Shown here: positions 14,742-23,911 of the stretch, in pieces | How the letters are laid out: the number at the start of each line of letters is the position of its first letter | Position numbering within the stretch: the stretch's first letter is position 1 | Assembly: GCA_009695195.1 (NCBI GenBank) | Contig: SIBJ01000041.1 | Coordinates: 1 to 33,675 of the forward strand | Length of the DNA: 33,675 nt | Origin: Pedosphaera sp. | GTDB taxonomy: Bacteria > Verrucomicrobiota > Verrucomicrobiia > Limisphaerales > JADLHS01 | Reading direction: 5' to 3' | Translations under genes and position numbers: made by a program | Notes under the pieces: model-generated | What the model saw: only the letters and a program-made list of their open reading frames with translations | Told to the model about the DNA's origin: nothing | The model's database searches: none

Positions 14742-17321
14742 ATGATTCCCATGACCGAACCCGCCATCACCCCAGAGTTGGTTGCCAAACACAACCTCAC
14801 GCCGGAAGAATACGCCCACGCCAAGGAAATCCTCGGCCGCGTGCCGAGCTATACCGAGCTCGGCATCTTTTCCGTGATGTGGAGCGAGCATTGCAGCTAC
14901 AAAAACACCAAGCCGCTGCTCAAGACCTTCCCCACCAAGTCGCCGAAAATCCTCGTCGGCGCGGGCGAGGAAAACGCCGGCATCATTGACATCGGCGACG
15001 GCATCGCCATCGCCTTCAAGATCGAATCGCACAACCATCCGAGCGCGGTCGAGCCGTTTCAGGGCGCGACCACCGGTGTTGGCGGCATCGTGCGCGACAT
15101 CTTCACGATGGGCGCGCGGCCGGTCTGCGCGGTGAACTCGCTGCGGTTTGGGCCGATTGTGGAGGATTGTCCGCCCTCACCCCGGCCCTCTCCCCCAGGA
15201 GAGGGGGAAGCTGGCAGCAGCAACGGACAAGCGCGCACGATTTCAGCAACGGCGTCCACAACTCGTCTCCCTCTCCCCGGGGGAGAGGGCCGGGGTGAGG
15301 GCGAGCAAAACACTTCCGGCGAAGCCGCAAATCTAAAATCCCAAATCGCCAACAACCGCCGCCTGTTCGCCGGCGTCGTCAGCGGCATCGCGCATTACGG
15401 GAATTGCTTCGGCATCCCGACCGTCGCGGGCGAGGTTTATTTCGACAAGACGTATCAAGGCAATCCGCTCGTGAACGCATTCTGCCTCGGCGTGCTGCGC
15501 CACGAACAGATCACGCGCGGCGCGGCCAAGGGCATCGGCAATCCCGTGTTTTACGTCGGCCCGGCGACGGGTCGCGACGGTCTCGCGGGCGCGGCGTTTG
15601 CGTCGCAGGATTTGACCGAGGAATCCGCCGAGCAACAGCGCGGCGCGGTGCAGGTCGGCGATCCGTTCATGGAAAAACTCGTGTGCGAGGCGTGTCTTGA
15701 ACTGCTCGCCACCGGTTGCGTCGCGGGCATGCAGGACATGGGCGCGGCGGGTTTGACCTGTTCCACTTGCGAAATGGCCGCGCGCGCCGGCACGGGCATC
15801 GAGATCGAACTCGACAAAGTTCCGCAACGCGCGCCGAACATGAGCAGCTACGAAATCATGCTCTCGGAATCGCAGGAGCGCATGCTCATCGTCGTCCACA
15901 AGGGCCGCGAAGAGGAAGTGAAACGCATTTTCGACAAGTGGGATTTGCCGTGGTCCGAGATCGGCATCATCACCGACACCGGCCACATGAAGGTGCGCCA
16001 CGGCGGCAAACTCGTCGTGGATATTCCCGCGCGGAAAATCGCCGACGAATCGCCAGTCTATCAGCGCGAAGCCGTTGAGCCGGCGTATCTGAAAGATGTC
16101 CGCGCGTTCCGTCTCGACGGCATCGCCGATACCACAACGCCTGCCGAAGATTTGAAAAAGCTGCTCGCGTGGCCGAGCATCGCGTCGAAGAATTGGGTGT
16201 ATCGCCAATACGATCAGCAAGTGCGCGACGGCTCGGTCGTGTTGCCCGGCAGCGACGCGGCGGTGATTCGCATCAAGACCGATTCTTTGCCCGTGATGAG
16301 CGCGGAACTCGCCGCGAAAGTTGGCGACCCGACCGTTTCCGAGAAGTTGATCGCCATGACGGTGGATTGCAACGGCGGTTATGTTTATCTCGATCCTTAC
16401 GAAGGCGCGAAGGCCGCAGTAGCCGAAGCGTGCCGTAATCTTGCCTGCTCCGGAGCTTTGCCGCTCGGCGCGACGGACAATCTCAACATGCCCAGCCCGC
16501 TCAAGCCCGAGCTGTTCTGGCAGATCAAGGAATCCGTGCGTGGTCTGGCAGAAGGTTGCCGTGCATTCAACGTGCCCGTCACCGGCGGCAATTGCTCGCT
16601 CTACAATCAAAGCCCCGCCGGGCCGATTGACCCGACGCCCACGATTTCCGTCGTCGGCCTCATCGAGAAGCTGGAGCACGTCACCACGCAATGGTTCAAG
16701 GACGAAGGCGACGCCATCATCCTGCTCGGCGACGCGGTGGACGCAGCCGACCCGATTTTCGGCCTCGGCGGCAGCGCGTATCTGCAAGTCGTCCACGGCA
16801 AGAAGAACGGCTCGCCGCCGCGCTGCGACCTCGAAGTGGCGAAGACGCTGCACACCACGCTCATCGGCCTGATCCAATCCGGCCTCGTGAAAAGCGCGCA
16901 CGATTGCAGCGAAGGCGGCTTGGCTGTTTGCCTGGCCGAAAGCTGCGTCAGCCAGCTCGTAGCTCGCGAAACCCCACGACTGATTGGAGCGACGATTGAT
17001 CTTTCCGGCGTAGCGGCGTCTCGGCAGAGCGCCGCTGATGAGTCCGCCGAAAAGAATGCGGCGCTCTGCCGAGACGCCGCTACGTTGCGCCTGGACGCGC
17101 TCCTCTTCGGCGAAACGCAGTCGCGCATAGTCATCAGTTGCAATGCCCTTGACGCCGTGAAAGTGGTCGAACGCGCCAAGCTCATGGGCGTTCCTGCCGC
17201 GCGCATCGGCACGGTGGGCGGCGACAAATTGCAAATCAAAACTTCGGCCGGAGAATTTTGTTGCGCCTTGGGCGAGTTGCATGACCCTTGGTGGAATTCC
17301 ATCGCGCGGGCGATGAGTTAA
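14742..17321 (+). CDS. purL: phosphoribosylformylglycinamidine synthase, PurL large subunit, with two inserts
   Basis: PurL converts formylglycinamide ribonucleotide to the amidine using ATP and ammonia from PurQ, the fourth step of purine synthesis. Family motifs are clear: [12 protein letters not shown] near 46-57, [26 protein letters not shown] in two stretches, and the second ATP-grasp-like half ending [16 protein letters not shown]. The protein is 859 residues, over 100 longer than B. subtilis-type PurL. Two inverted-repeat elements lie in frame and explain much of this, at about residues 143-199 and 756-781. Both fall in gaps between conserved blocks. ATG 14742 is used; ATG 14751 (MTEPAITPE) is equally possible. 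purF follows after three bases. No purQ or purS is in the window. Confidence 0.95.
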   Translation: MIPMTEPAITPELVAKHNLTPEEYAHAKEILGRVPSYTELGIFSVMWSEHCSYKNTKPLLKTFPTKSPKILVGAGEENAGIIDIGDGIAIAFKIESHNHPSAVEPFQGATTGVGGIVRDIFTMGARPVCAVNSLRFGPIVEDCPPSPRPSPPGEGEAGSSNGQARTISATASTTRLPLPGGEGRGEGEQNTSGEAANLKSQIANNRRLFAGVVSGIAHYGNCFGIPTVAGEVYFDKTYQGNPLVNAFCLGVLRHEQITRGAAKGIGNPVFYVGPATGRDGLAGAAFASQDLTEESAEQQRGAVQVGDPFMEKLVCEACLELLATGCVAGMQDMGAAGLTCSTCEMAARAGTGIEIELDKVPQRAPNMSSYEIMLSESQERMLIVVHKGREEEVKRIFDKWDLPWSEIGIITDTGHMKVRHGGKLVVDIPARKIADESPVYQREAVEPAYLKDVRAFRLDGIADTTTPAEDLKKLLAWPSIASKNWVYRQYDQQVRDGSVVLPGSDAAVIRIKTDSLPVMSAELAAKVGDPTVSEKLIAMTVDCNGGYVYLDPYEGAKAAVAEACRNLACSGALPLGATDNLNMPSPLKPELFWQIKESVRGLAEGCRAFNVPVTGGNCSLYNQSPAGPIDPTPTISVVGLIEKLEHVTTQWFKDEGDAIILLGDAVDAADPIFGLGGSAYLQVVHGKKNGSPPRCDLEVAKTLHTTLIGLIQSGLVKSAHDCSEGGLAVCLAESCVSQLVARETPRLIGATIDLSGVAASRQSAADESAEKNAALCRDAATLRLDALLFGETQSRIVISCNALDAVKVVERAKLMGVPAARIGTVGGDKLQIKTSAGEFCCALGELHDPWWNSIARAMS
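15172..15303. repeat. 132-bp inverted-repeat element in frame inside purL
   Basis: Perfect 25-bp arms at 15172-15196 (CGCCCTCACCCCGGCCCTCT then CCCCC) and 15279-15303 surround 82 bases. Each arm also folds on itself (CCTCTCC with GGAGAGG), giving a two-hairpin element. The purL frame passes through as [12 protein letters not shown] and [13 protein letters not shown], with no stop. A following AATCTAAAATCCC stretch may be another repeat fragment. Length 132 is a multiple of three. Confidence 0.9.
17009..17084. repeat. 27-bp inverted-repeat element in frame inside purL
   Basis: Arms 17009-17035 (CGTAGCGGCGTCTCGGCAGA and on) and 17058-17084 are perfect complements around a 22-nt loop. It is translated as [25 protein letters not shown] within PurL, between IDLSG and [10 protein letters not shown], where other PurL proteins are continuous. 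It shares outer-arm resemblance with the elements at 23388 and 28870. Confidence 0.92.
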
Positions 17322-17324
17322 ACG

Positions 17325-18785
17325 ATGCAAGATCATCCCAAACATTATTGCGGTGTGTTCGGCATTTTCGGTCATCCGAATGCCGCCGAACTCACCTACT
17401 ACGGCCTCTACGCGTTGCAACATCGCGGCCAGGAAAGCGCCGGCATCGTCACGTGCGACGGTCGCCAGTTCCGCGTGCATCGCGGCATGGGACTGGTCTC
17501 ACAGGTTTTCAGCGGCGACGAGTTGCATGATCTCGTCGGTCACATGGCGGTGGGTCACACGCGGTACTCCACCACGGGCGCGTCGCACTTGCGCAACGCC
17601 CAACCGCTCACCGCCGATTGCGCGCGCGGCCAGATCGCCGTGGCGCACAACGGCAACCTGACGAACGCCTCCCAACTCCGCGACGAACTCGAAGCGCGCG
17701 GCTCGATTTTTCAGACCACGGTGGACAGCGAGATAATCGTCCATCTGCTCGCGCAACCGAGCATGGGCACGGGCAGCAATCATCTCATCAACGCCATGCG
17801 CCGGTTGGAAGGCGCGTATTCCATCGCCATCATGACCGAGCACGAACTGGTCGGCGTGCGCGACCCGCACGGTTTCCGGCCGCTCTCCATCGGCAAACTC
17901 GGTGATGCCTGGGTGCTCGCGAGCGAGACCTGCGCCTTCGATCTCATCCACGCGGAATTCGTCCGCGACGTCGAGCCGGGCGAAATCGTCATCATCAACA
18001 AGGATGGCCTCACGAGCCTGCGGGCGTTTCCGATTCAAACGAACCACGCGTTTTGCATTTTCGAATACGTTTATTTCGCGCGGCCCGACAGCACGATTGC
18101 GAATCGCAACGTTTACAAGGTTCGCGTCGAAATGGGTCGCCAGCTCGCGCGCGAACATCTCGTGGACGCGGACCTCGTCGTCCCCGTGCCCGACAGCGGC
18201 AACTGCGCCGCGCTCGGTTACTCGCTCGAATCCAACATCCCGTTCGAGATGGCGTTCATCCGCAATCATTACGTCGGGCGCAGTTTTCTCCAGCCGTCGC
18301 AACTCATCCGCGACTTCGACGTGCGCGTGAAGTTGAACCTCATCGGCGACCTCGTGAAAGGTAAGCGCGTGGTGGTGGTGGACGACTCGATCGTACGTGG
18401 CACGACGTGCAAGGCGCGCGTGAACAATCTCAAGGAAGCCGGCGCGAAGGAGGTTCACGTGATGGTGAGTTGTCCGCCCCACATGCACCCGTGCGTCTAT
18501 GGCATTGATTTCCCCGACCGCAACAAGCTGATGGCCGCGAACCATTCGCTCGAAGAGATCCGCAAATATCTGAGCGCCGACTCGCTGCATTACCTCTCGG
18601 AGGACGGCATGATCAAGGCGACCGGTTTGCCGCGGGAAAATTTCTGCATGGCTTGCTACACCGGAAAATATCCCGTGCCCTACGATCCCGGTGTGGACAA
18701 GCAAATCATCGAACGCCGCAACGGCCGCGTGATGGGCTTGAGCGAAGCCGTGGCGAACGGACGCGCGCAGATCACGTTGCTGTAG
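17325..18785 (+). CDS. purF: amidophosphoribosyltransferase
   Basis: PurF makes phosphoribosylamine from PRPP and glutamine, the first committed step of purine synthesis. The 486-residue protein has a short propeptide (MQDHPKHY) before the N-terminal nucleophile C9 of CGVFGIFG, so it should be processed. The glutaminase domain (9-240) includes LQHRGQESAGI and HNGNLTN. The phosphoribosyltransferase domain has the PRPP loop VVVVDDSIVRGTT at 349-361. Cysteines C244, C390, C441 and C444 match the [4Fe-4S] ligands of the B. subtilis-type, oxygen-sensitive enzyme. It starts three bases after purL and should be co-transcribed. It converges on a PEP-CTERM gene 19 bp away. Confidence 0.97.
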   Translation: MQDHPKHYCGVFGIFGHPNAAELTYYGLYALQHRGQESAGIVTCDGRQFRVHRGMGLVSQVFSGDELHDLVGHMAVGHTRYSTTGASHLRNAQPLTADCARGQIAVAHNGNLTNASQLRDELEARGSIFQTTVDSEIIVHLLAQPSMGTGSNHLINAMRRLEGAYSIAIMTEHELVGVRDPHGFRPLSIGKLGDAWVLASETCAFDLIHAEFVRDVEPGEIVIINKDGLTSLRAFPIQTNHAFCIFEYVYFARPDSTIANRNVYKVRVEMGRQLAREHLVDADLVVPVPDSGNCAALGYSLESNIPFEMAFIRNHYVGRSFLQPSQLIRDFDVRVKLNLIGDLVKGKRVVVVDDSIVRGTTCKARVNNLKEAGAKEVHVMVSCPPHMHPCVYGIDFPDRNKLMAANHSLEEIRKYLSADSLHYLSEDGMIKATGLPRENFCMACYTGKYPVPYDPGVDKQIIERRNGRVMGLSEAVANGRAQITLL

Positions 18786-18804
18786 GTGTGTTTCGAGTTG
18801 TTTT

Positions 18805-19455
18805 TCAAACTCGACGCCGATTCTGCCAACGAAAAAGGAACAGCATCGCACCACCCAATCCGGTCAAAAGTAGTGGCCCAGGCTCAGGTCCTTGTGGGAT
18901 GTTAAAGCTGGTCCAACCTGTCATGTTGGGCGAAAGAAAAATATTTCCGGTCGAGTCAGTACCACCCAGCGGCAGCGAAAGAAACGTGCCGGACCGATTG
19001 GCCGAGCCATTGTTCTGATTCCAACTGGTAATCGAGCCACCGACATTGTCCCAGACACGAACCTCCAATTTCGCCTGTCCGCCAGCCGCGATGCCGGGCA
19101 CTATAACATCAAACGCGTAGATCAGGCCCGCAGGCAAAACATTCGCCGTGGCCGTCCGGAACGTGGTGGCCGCCAGCAAGGTCAATTGATTCGGGTCCGT
19201 CACGGTTGTCGCGCCATAAAACACGGCAAAAGTAAAACCAGTGCCTTGCAGCAATTGTCCGGTGTAAGCTACCGAGCCAGAAGGGATCCCCAGCGAGGAT
19301 TGTCCGCTAGCAATGCTCAGCGGATTTCCCGGAAAGTAATCATAAATCGGCGCGCGAAAGCCGCTGAAGCCGTTGCCGAGGCTGATCGTGCCTTGAGCGA
19401 AAGCCCCGCGCGTGGTTGCGAATGCCAACAAGGCGAGAAGGAGGATCGTTTTCAT
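18805..19455 (-). CDS. PEP-CTERM sorting domain protein
   Basis: A 216-residue secreted protein. The signal peptide is residues 1-20 (KTILLLALLAFATTRGAFA). The mature part is beta-rich and low in charge, with GTGFTFAVFYG, PAGLIYAFDVIVPG and VRVWDNVGG. The C-terminus is a PEP-CTERM anchor: PEP at 190-192, a hydrophobic helix (LLLTGLGGAMLFLF) and a basic end (RWQNRRRV). An exosortase elsewhere would recognise it and send it to the outer surface. ATG 19455 is chosen for its AGGA ribosome binding site six bases ahead and because the signal peptide starts there. Function beyond surface placement is unknown. Confidence 0.88.
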   Translation of the reverse strand: MKTILLLALLAFATTRGAFAQGTISLGNGFSGFRAPIYDYFPGNPLSIASGQSSLGIPSGSVAYTGQLLQGTGFTFAVFYGATTVTDPNQLTLLAATTFRTATANVLPAGLIYAFDVIVPGIAAGGQAKLEVRVWDNVGGSITSWNQNNGSANRSGTFLSLPLGGTDSTGNIFLSPNMTGWTSFNIPQGPEPGPLLLTGLGGAMLFLFRWQNRRRV

Positions 19456-19670
19456 CCGGTGTCCTTTGGTTGAGTTCTGATCTAAGGGCACTACACCACC
19501 GAACCGGATTCGAGTCAAGCTCACGAACCGCGATTGAAGACCGGAACTAGCGTTGGGCGTAACAAGGTCACGTCCGGACACGCTGAAGCGTGAACTTCAA
19601 CGAACCTCGCAAAACGTTCCCCTTCACGTTACCTTAAGGTTGCCGTGCTAGAGTGACGGCGAGACGATTG

Positions 19671-19829
19671 ATGAAACACCAAGCACCAACTTCCAAACTC
19701 CAGAGAAGCACCAAGCACCAATCTTCAAGCTGCCAGGCGGACGCAGGGCCGAGGTTTGATGGCCGACTCGCGATTTATCGGAGTTGGAATTTGGTGTTTC
19801 TCTGGAGCTTGGTGCTTGGTGCTTTTCCG
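19671..19829. repeat. long imperfect inverted repeat of 'caccaagcacc' units
   Basis: The left side (about 19672-19731) is built from CACCAAGCACCAA, CTTCCAAACTCCAGAGAAG units. The right side (about 19783-19829) carries the complementary GGAATTTGGTGTTTCTCTGG and AGCTTGGTGCTTGGTGCTT. The same vocabulary recurs at 23912-24050. The right side runs into the second sulfatase gene and forms its first codons. Confidence 0.8.
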
Positions 19830-21310
19830 CCCGCGCCGCGCCGAAAAACATTCTGCTCATCATCGCTGACGACGTAGGCGCGGACGCGAGTTTCTTTTAC
19901 AACTCCACCAACAATGGCGCAAAACTTCCGCCCACGCCGAACCTCGCGTCGCTCGCGAGCAGCGGTGTGGTGTTCGCGAACGCCTACGCGAATCCCGTCT
20001 GCTCGCCCACGCGCGCGTGCCTGATCACGGGGCGCTATTCCTTTCGCACCGGCGTGGGCGACGCCATCGCGGGCGCGGGCAGTCCGCAGTTGAGTTCGTC
20101 GGAGTTCACCCTGCCCGAGGCGATGAACGCCAGCGGTCTCGGCTATCACCTCGCGCAATTCGGCAAATGGCATCTCGCGCTCGCGCCGAACTCGCCGCTG
20201 AACGTCGGCGGCTGGACGAATTTTGCCGGCGTGACCGCGGGTGCCATCGCGAACTACACGAACTGGACGAAAACCGTGAACGGCTCGCAGACGGCGAACT
20301 ACACGAACTACGCCACGACCGACGTGGTAAACGACGCGGTGAGTTGGATTCAAGCGCGCGGCACGAACCCGTGGCTCGCGTGGGTCGCCTTCAACGCCGG
20401 CCACACGCCGCTCCACAAACCGCCGACGAACCTCGCGCCGCATTACGCGTCCCTCTCCGGCACGCAGAACGACATCAACAACAATCCGGCGAATTATTTC
20501 GACGCGATGATCGAAGCGATGGACACGGAGATCGGACGACTGCTTGCCGCGGTGAACCTGACCAACACGCACGTCATTTTCCTCGGCGACAACGGCTCGA
20601 CTTCCAGCACGTTGCAACCGCCCTATCCCAGCGGTCACGGCAAGAGCACGCTCTACGAAGGGGGCATCAAAGTGCCCATGATCATCGCCGGCCCCGAGGT
20701 CGTGAATCCAAATCGCACCAACACCACGCTCGTTCACGCCGTGGATTTGTTCGCCACGATCCTTGAACTCGCCGGCACCAGCGTCGGCGCCACCGTGCCC
20801 GCCGGCGTGACGATTGATTCGCACAGCGTCGTGAGCGCGCTCCAAGGCCAGACTGACACCAGCCGCCGCGTTTATGTGGATTTGTTCGGCGACAACATTC
20901 TCAACAGCCAGGACGGACGCAGCCTGCGCGACGCGCGCTACAAATTGATCCGCCTTAACACCGGCACGAATCAATTCTACGATCTGCAAACCGACCCTTA
21001 CGAAAACACCAACCTCCTGAGCGGCGCGTTGACCGCGGAGCAAAAGCAGTACTACGACCGGCTCGAATTCTGGTTCTACGGCTACAGCACGAACACCGGC
21101 CCGCGCATCGCGTCGGCGGCGTGGACCAACGGCCAGTTCTCCTGCACGCTCACACAGGCCGCGAGCTATGCACTCTGGCGTTGCGACGACTTGAGCACGA
21201 CGTTCTGGTCGCAGGTCACAAACGCCGTCGCGACAACGAACGGCTCGACCGTGACGTTGAAGGACATTTCGCCGCCAACCAGCCGCGCGTTTTACAGCGT
21301 GGTGAAATGA
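19784..21310 (+). CDS. sulfatase (arylsulfatase-type) with 5' end in a repeat
   Basis: A type I sulfatase of about 508 residues as read. From PKNILLIIADDVGADASFF the family is clear: metal-binding D29-D30, formylglycine site C73 in CSPTRACLITG (CxPxR), FGKWHLAL, and FLGDNGS. The C-terminal 85 residues form a small beta domain common in Verrucomicrobial exported enzymes. The 5' end is odd. The only in-frame start is TTG 19784, and codons 1-15 lie in a dispersed repeat, giving LEFGVSLELGAWCFSARAAP; the final ARA-AP could still be a signal-peptidase site. An in-repeat ATG at 19671 is in another frame. The original signal peptide may have been overwritten, leaving a weakened or frameshifted start. 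Confidence 0.82.
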   Translation: MEFGVSLELGAWCFSARAAPKNILLIIADDVGADASFFYNSTNNGAKLPPTPNLASLASSGVVFANAYANPVCSPTRACLITGRYSFRTGVGDAIAGAGSPQLSSSEFTLPEAMNASGLGYHLAQFGKWHLALAPNSPLNVGGWTNFAGVTAGAIANYTNWTKTVNGSQTANYTNYATTDVVNDAVSWIQARGTNPWLAWVAFNAGHTPLHKPPTNLAPHYASLSGTQNDINNNPANYFDAMIEAMDTEIGRLLAAVNLTNTHVIFLGDNGSTSSTLQPPYPSGHGKSTLYEGGIKVPMIIAGPEVVNPNRTNTTLVHAVDLFATILELAGTSVGATVPAGVTIDSHSVVSALQGQTDTSRRVYVDLFGDNILNSQDGRSLRDARYKLIRLNTGTNQFYDLQTDPYENTNLLSGALTAEQKQYYDRLEFWFYGYSTNTGPRIASAAWTNGQFSCTLTQAASYALWRCDDLSTTFWSQVTNAVATTNGSTVTLKDISPPTSRAFYSVVK

Positions 21311-21360
21311 ATTCTTTGCGCTTCACGCCCGCTTAAGGTTCATTCGTGTAAATTGACGAC

Positions 21361-22302
21361 ATGAAAATACAAATTCTCGCGGCCGCAATGTCGGTTGCCG
21401 CCTCGCTCGCTTCCGCTCAACCGCTCGACACCCGGCCCAGTTCCGCCACGACGACGCTGGGCGAAAGCAAAGTCACGATCACCGTCTCCGGCGGCGAACG
21501 ACTTGTCGTCGCGAACGGCCTGCCGGACCACACGACCGGGCGATTTCCCGGTCGCGGCAATCCGAATCGCATCTCGGCGCAGAGTTACAACTTCCACCTC
21601 CCCACCGCGCCGAAAACCAACGCCGCGCCGCACGACGGTCGCGGCGCGTGGTTCGGCGTCGCGCTCAACGGCATTCCCTTCGAGCCGGGCACGGCGGAAT
21701 TCTGGAACAACCGGCGCGAATGGAATTACGAGGCGAAGTCCGGCTTCATTGACCTCGGCCTCGACCAGAACAACGCGCACGTCCAGCCGACCGGCGCGTA
21801 CCATTACCACGGCCTGCCGACCGGCTTGATGACGAAGCTCGGCGGCGACGGTAAAAAAATGCTGCTCGTCGGCTGGGCGGCAGATGGCTTCCCGATGTAC
21901 ACGAGCGACGCGCACACCGTCGCGAGGGACGCGAAGAGTCCGCTGAAAAAAATGCGTCCAAGCTGGCAGATAAAAAAAGGCGAACGCGAAGGCGGGCCGG
22001 GCGGGAAGTATGACGGCAAGTTCACCGCCGATCATGAATTTGTGAAAGGCAGCGGCGACCTCGACGAATGCAACGGACGTTTCGGCGTGACGCCGGAATT
22101 TCCGTCCGGCACTTACTACTACTGCATCACGGAAGAATTCCCGCAGCTTGGCCGCCAGTGGCGCGGAACGCCGGACCCGAGTTTTTCCAAACGCGGGTCG
22201 GGGCCGGGCGGTGGTGGCCCGGGCGGTCGTCGCGGGCCGCCTGGAGGTCCGGGCGGGCCGGGGCCGGGTGGAGATTTCAATCGTCCGCCGCGGCGGGACT
22301 AA
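21361..22302 (+). CDS. exported YHYH-domain protein with Gly/Pro/Arg-rich tail
   Basis: A 313-residue protein with a signal peptide (1-19, QILAAAMSVAASLASA). The body matches the YHYH domain: GVALNGIPFEPGTAEFW, the signature YHYH at 147-150 in GAYHYHGLP, LVGWAADGFPMY, and DECNGRFGVTPEFPSGTYYYCITEEFP. From about 258 the tail is G/P/R repeats ending RPPRRD. YHYH proteins are extracellular and common in aquatic bacteria; their function is unknown, with metal or ligand binding by the histidines a guess. It ends four bases from the convergent kinase gene. Confidence 0.85.
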   Translation: MKIQILAAAMSVAASLASAQPLDTRPSSATTTLGESKVTITVSGGERLVVANGLPDHTTGRFPGRGNPNRISAQSYNFHLPTAPKTNAAPHDGRGAWFGVALNGIPFEPGTAEFWNNRREWNYEAKSGFIDLGLDQNNAHVQPTGAYHYHGLPTGLMTKLGGDGKKMLLVGWAADGFPMYTSDAHTVARDAKSPLKKMRPSWQIKKGEREGGPGGKYDGKFTADHEFVKGSGDLDECNGRFGVTPEFPSGTYYYCITEEFPQLGRQWRGTPDPSFSKRGSGPGGGGPGGRRGPPGGPGGPGPGGDFNRPPRRD

Positions 22303-22306
22303 TAAA

Positions 22307-23908
22307 TCAGCCGGTGCGAAGAACGATCCGCACTTCCAATCCGTTCGGCGCGCGATTGTGCGCCGTCACCGCGCCCCCGCACGCCTCGACGCACGTCTTC
22401 ACAATCGCCAAGCCCAGCCCGACGCCGCCCGTCTCGCGGCTTCGCGATTCTTCGAGGCGAAAGAACGGATCGAAAATTTTCTGCAATGCCTCCTCCGGCA
22501 CGCCCGGGCCGTCGTCGCAGACTGAAATTAAAATCTGCTCGCCCTCGCGCGACGCAGAGAGGCGCACGGGCCCGGCGTTGCCGGCGTAACGCAGCGCGTT
22601 GCGGACGAGATTCGCCAGTGCGCGCGACAGCAACTCCGGTTCGGCCAGCGCGCAAAGTTCCGGCGCGACGTTGACTTCAATCGCCCCGCCGTTCTTTCCT
22701 TCGCGCTCCGCGACACGATTCGCGATCTCGGCCACGACCACCGATTGCAACGCGACGGGTTGCTCGCGCATCCCGGCTTTCGAGAACGAGAGCAATTCAT
22801 TCACCAGCGCCGAGATGTGCTGCAACTCCTCGCGCACGTCGTTGACGTAGGGTTTTTGTTTCTCGTCGGCGCGCTGTTCGAGAATGCCCAGCGCCATCTG
22901 CATCCGCGCGATGGGCGCGCAGAGTTCGTGCGCGGTGTCGCCGAGAAATCGTTTCTGCCCGCTGACAAATCCGCCGAGCCGCGCGGCCATCCGGTTGATG
23001 GCGCCGGCGAGCGCGCCGAGTTCGTCGCGGCGGCGCTCGCTCACGCGCGCGTCGAACCGTCCCTCCGCCATCTCGCCGGTCGCGCGGGTCATCTGCGAAA
23101 TCGCGCGCGTGATGCCGCGCACGAGCGGCAGCCAGAACAAAACCGACAGCGCCACCACCGCGCCGCCGGCCAGCAGCCACGGCGTGAAATCAAAAAACAA
23201 TCCGCCGCCGCGCAGCGAATCTGAAATCGCGAGCAACGTGACGCGCGGTTGCGGACGCTGCGGATCAAGCGACGGCAAAGGCACCCCAACCCAGTACCGT
23301 GGCGGTTCTCCCGCGCGCACCATGAAGCGCGGACGACTCAGCGGCGCGTTCGGCGGATTGCGCGGCGGATCGGGCCGCCCGTCGTTCGGAGCGCCGGCCT
23401 CCGGCCCGGCCCGTGGCCGCGGCGGCTCGAAATCATTTCCCGCGCCGTTGAACGGACGCCGTTCCGGCTGGCGGGGGAAATCATTTTCGGGACGAGCCGG
23501 GCCGGAGGCCGGCGCTCCCTCGCCCGGCGGGACAAATCCCGGATTGTTGCCTCGCTGCGGTGGAAGATTCGGCCGTTCGCGCAATCGCTCGTTCACTTCG
23601 CGGGGAAGTTCGATGTCCGCGCCCACCGCAAGCCCGCCGTCCGGGCGGAACAAGGCGAGCTGCACGCCGTAACCTTTGCCGAAGCGGTTCAGAATTTCAT
23701 CCCATTCTTCGCGCGGACGCTCGGCGATCTCGGCGGCGATCACGTTTGCCAGTCCCTGAATGCGTTCGCCGCCCCGCCCGCTGATGAGCAGGTCCAGCCC
23801 GAACCGAAACTGCACGCGCAACACCAGAAACGAAACCGCCGCGAGCAGCAACAGGTTCAGAAAGAACCAGAGCAGGATCTTTGCGGCGAGGGGGAAGCGT
23901 GGTTTCAT
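22307..23908 (-). CDS. CpxA-like sensor histidine kinase with repeat-encoded periplasmic insert
   Basis: A 533-residue inner-membrane kinase. TM1 is about 11-31 and TM2 about 244-264, enclosing a periplasmic sensor of some 210 residues; HAMP is about 264-316. The phosphoacceptor is H327 in DTAHELCAPIARMQ, the HELC-PIAR form seen in CpxA-type kinases. The ATPase part has LVRNALRYAG (N box), DDGPGVPEE and GGVGLGLAIVKT. Residues 131-174 of the sensor are encoded by an inverted-repeat element, and the surrounding PPR-rich stretch to 194 is probably disordered. ATG 23908 is chosen because TM1 follows; its only upstream GGAG lies within the next dispersed repeat. It is downstream of the response regulator. 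Confidence 0.92.
   Translation of the reverse strand: MKPRFPLAAKILLWFFLNLLLLAAVSFLVLRVQFRFGLDLLISGRGGERIQGLANVIAAEIAERPREEWDEILNRFGKGYGVQLALFRPDGGLAVGADIELPREVNERLRERPNLPPQRGNNPGFVPPGEGAPASGPARPENDFPRQPERRPFNGAGNDFEPPRPRAGPEAGAPNDGRPDPPRNPPNAPLSRPRFMVRAGEPPRYWVGVPLPSLDPQRPQPRVTLLAISDSLRGGGLFFDFTPWLLAGGAVVALSVLFWLPLVRGITRAISQMTRATGEMAEGRFDARVSERRRDELGALAGAINRMAARLGGFVSGQKRFLGDTAHELCAPIARMQMALGILEQRADEKQKPYVNDVREELQHISALVNELLSFSKAGMREQPVALQSVVVAEIANRVAEREGKNGGAIEVNVAPELCALAEPELLSRALANLVRNALRYAGNAGPVRLSASREGEQILISVCDDGPGVPEEALQKIFDPFFRLEESRSRETGGVGLGLAIVKTCVEACGGAVTAHNRAPNGLEVRIVLRTG
23388..23518. repeat. 27-bp inverted-repeat element in frame inside the kinase gene
   Basis: Arms 23388-23414 (GGAGCGCCGGCCTCCGGCCC and on) and 23492-23518 pair with one mismatch around 77 bases. 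The kinase frame reads GAPASGPAR on one side and AGPEAGAP on the other. The outer bases GGAGCGCCG are the same as in the element at 28870, which suggests one family. Confidence 0.9.
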
Positions 23909-23911
23909 TTT

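Noticed and set aside
15172..15303. Inverted-repeat element in purL as a disrupting insertion sequence or intein
   Set aside because: It has no transposase, no splicing-domain residues, and the purL frame continues intact through it.
15333..17480. A 715-codon open frame on the minus strand opposite purL
   Set aside because: Antisense shadow of purL created by GC-rich third positions; composition is not protein-like and it has no family features.
19775..21043. A 422-codon minus-strand frame opposite the second sulfatase
   Set aside because: Same high-GC shadow effect; the sulfatase motifs on the plus strand settle which strand is coding.
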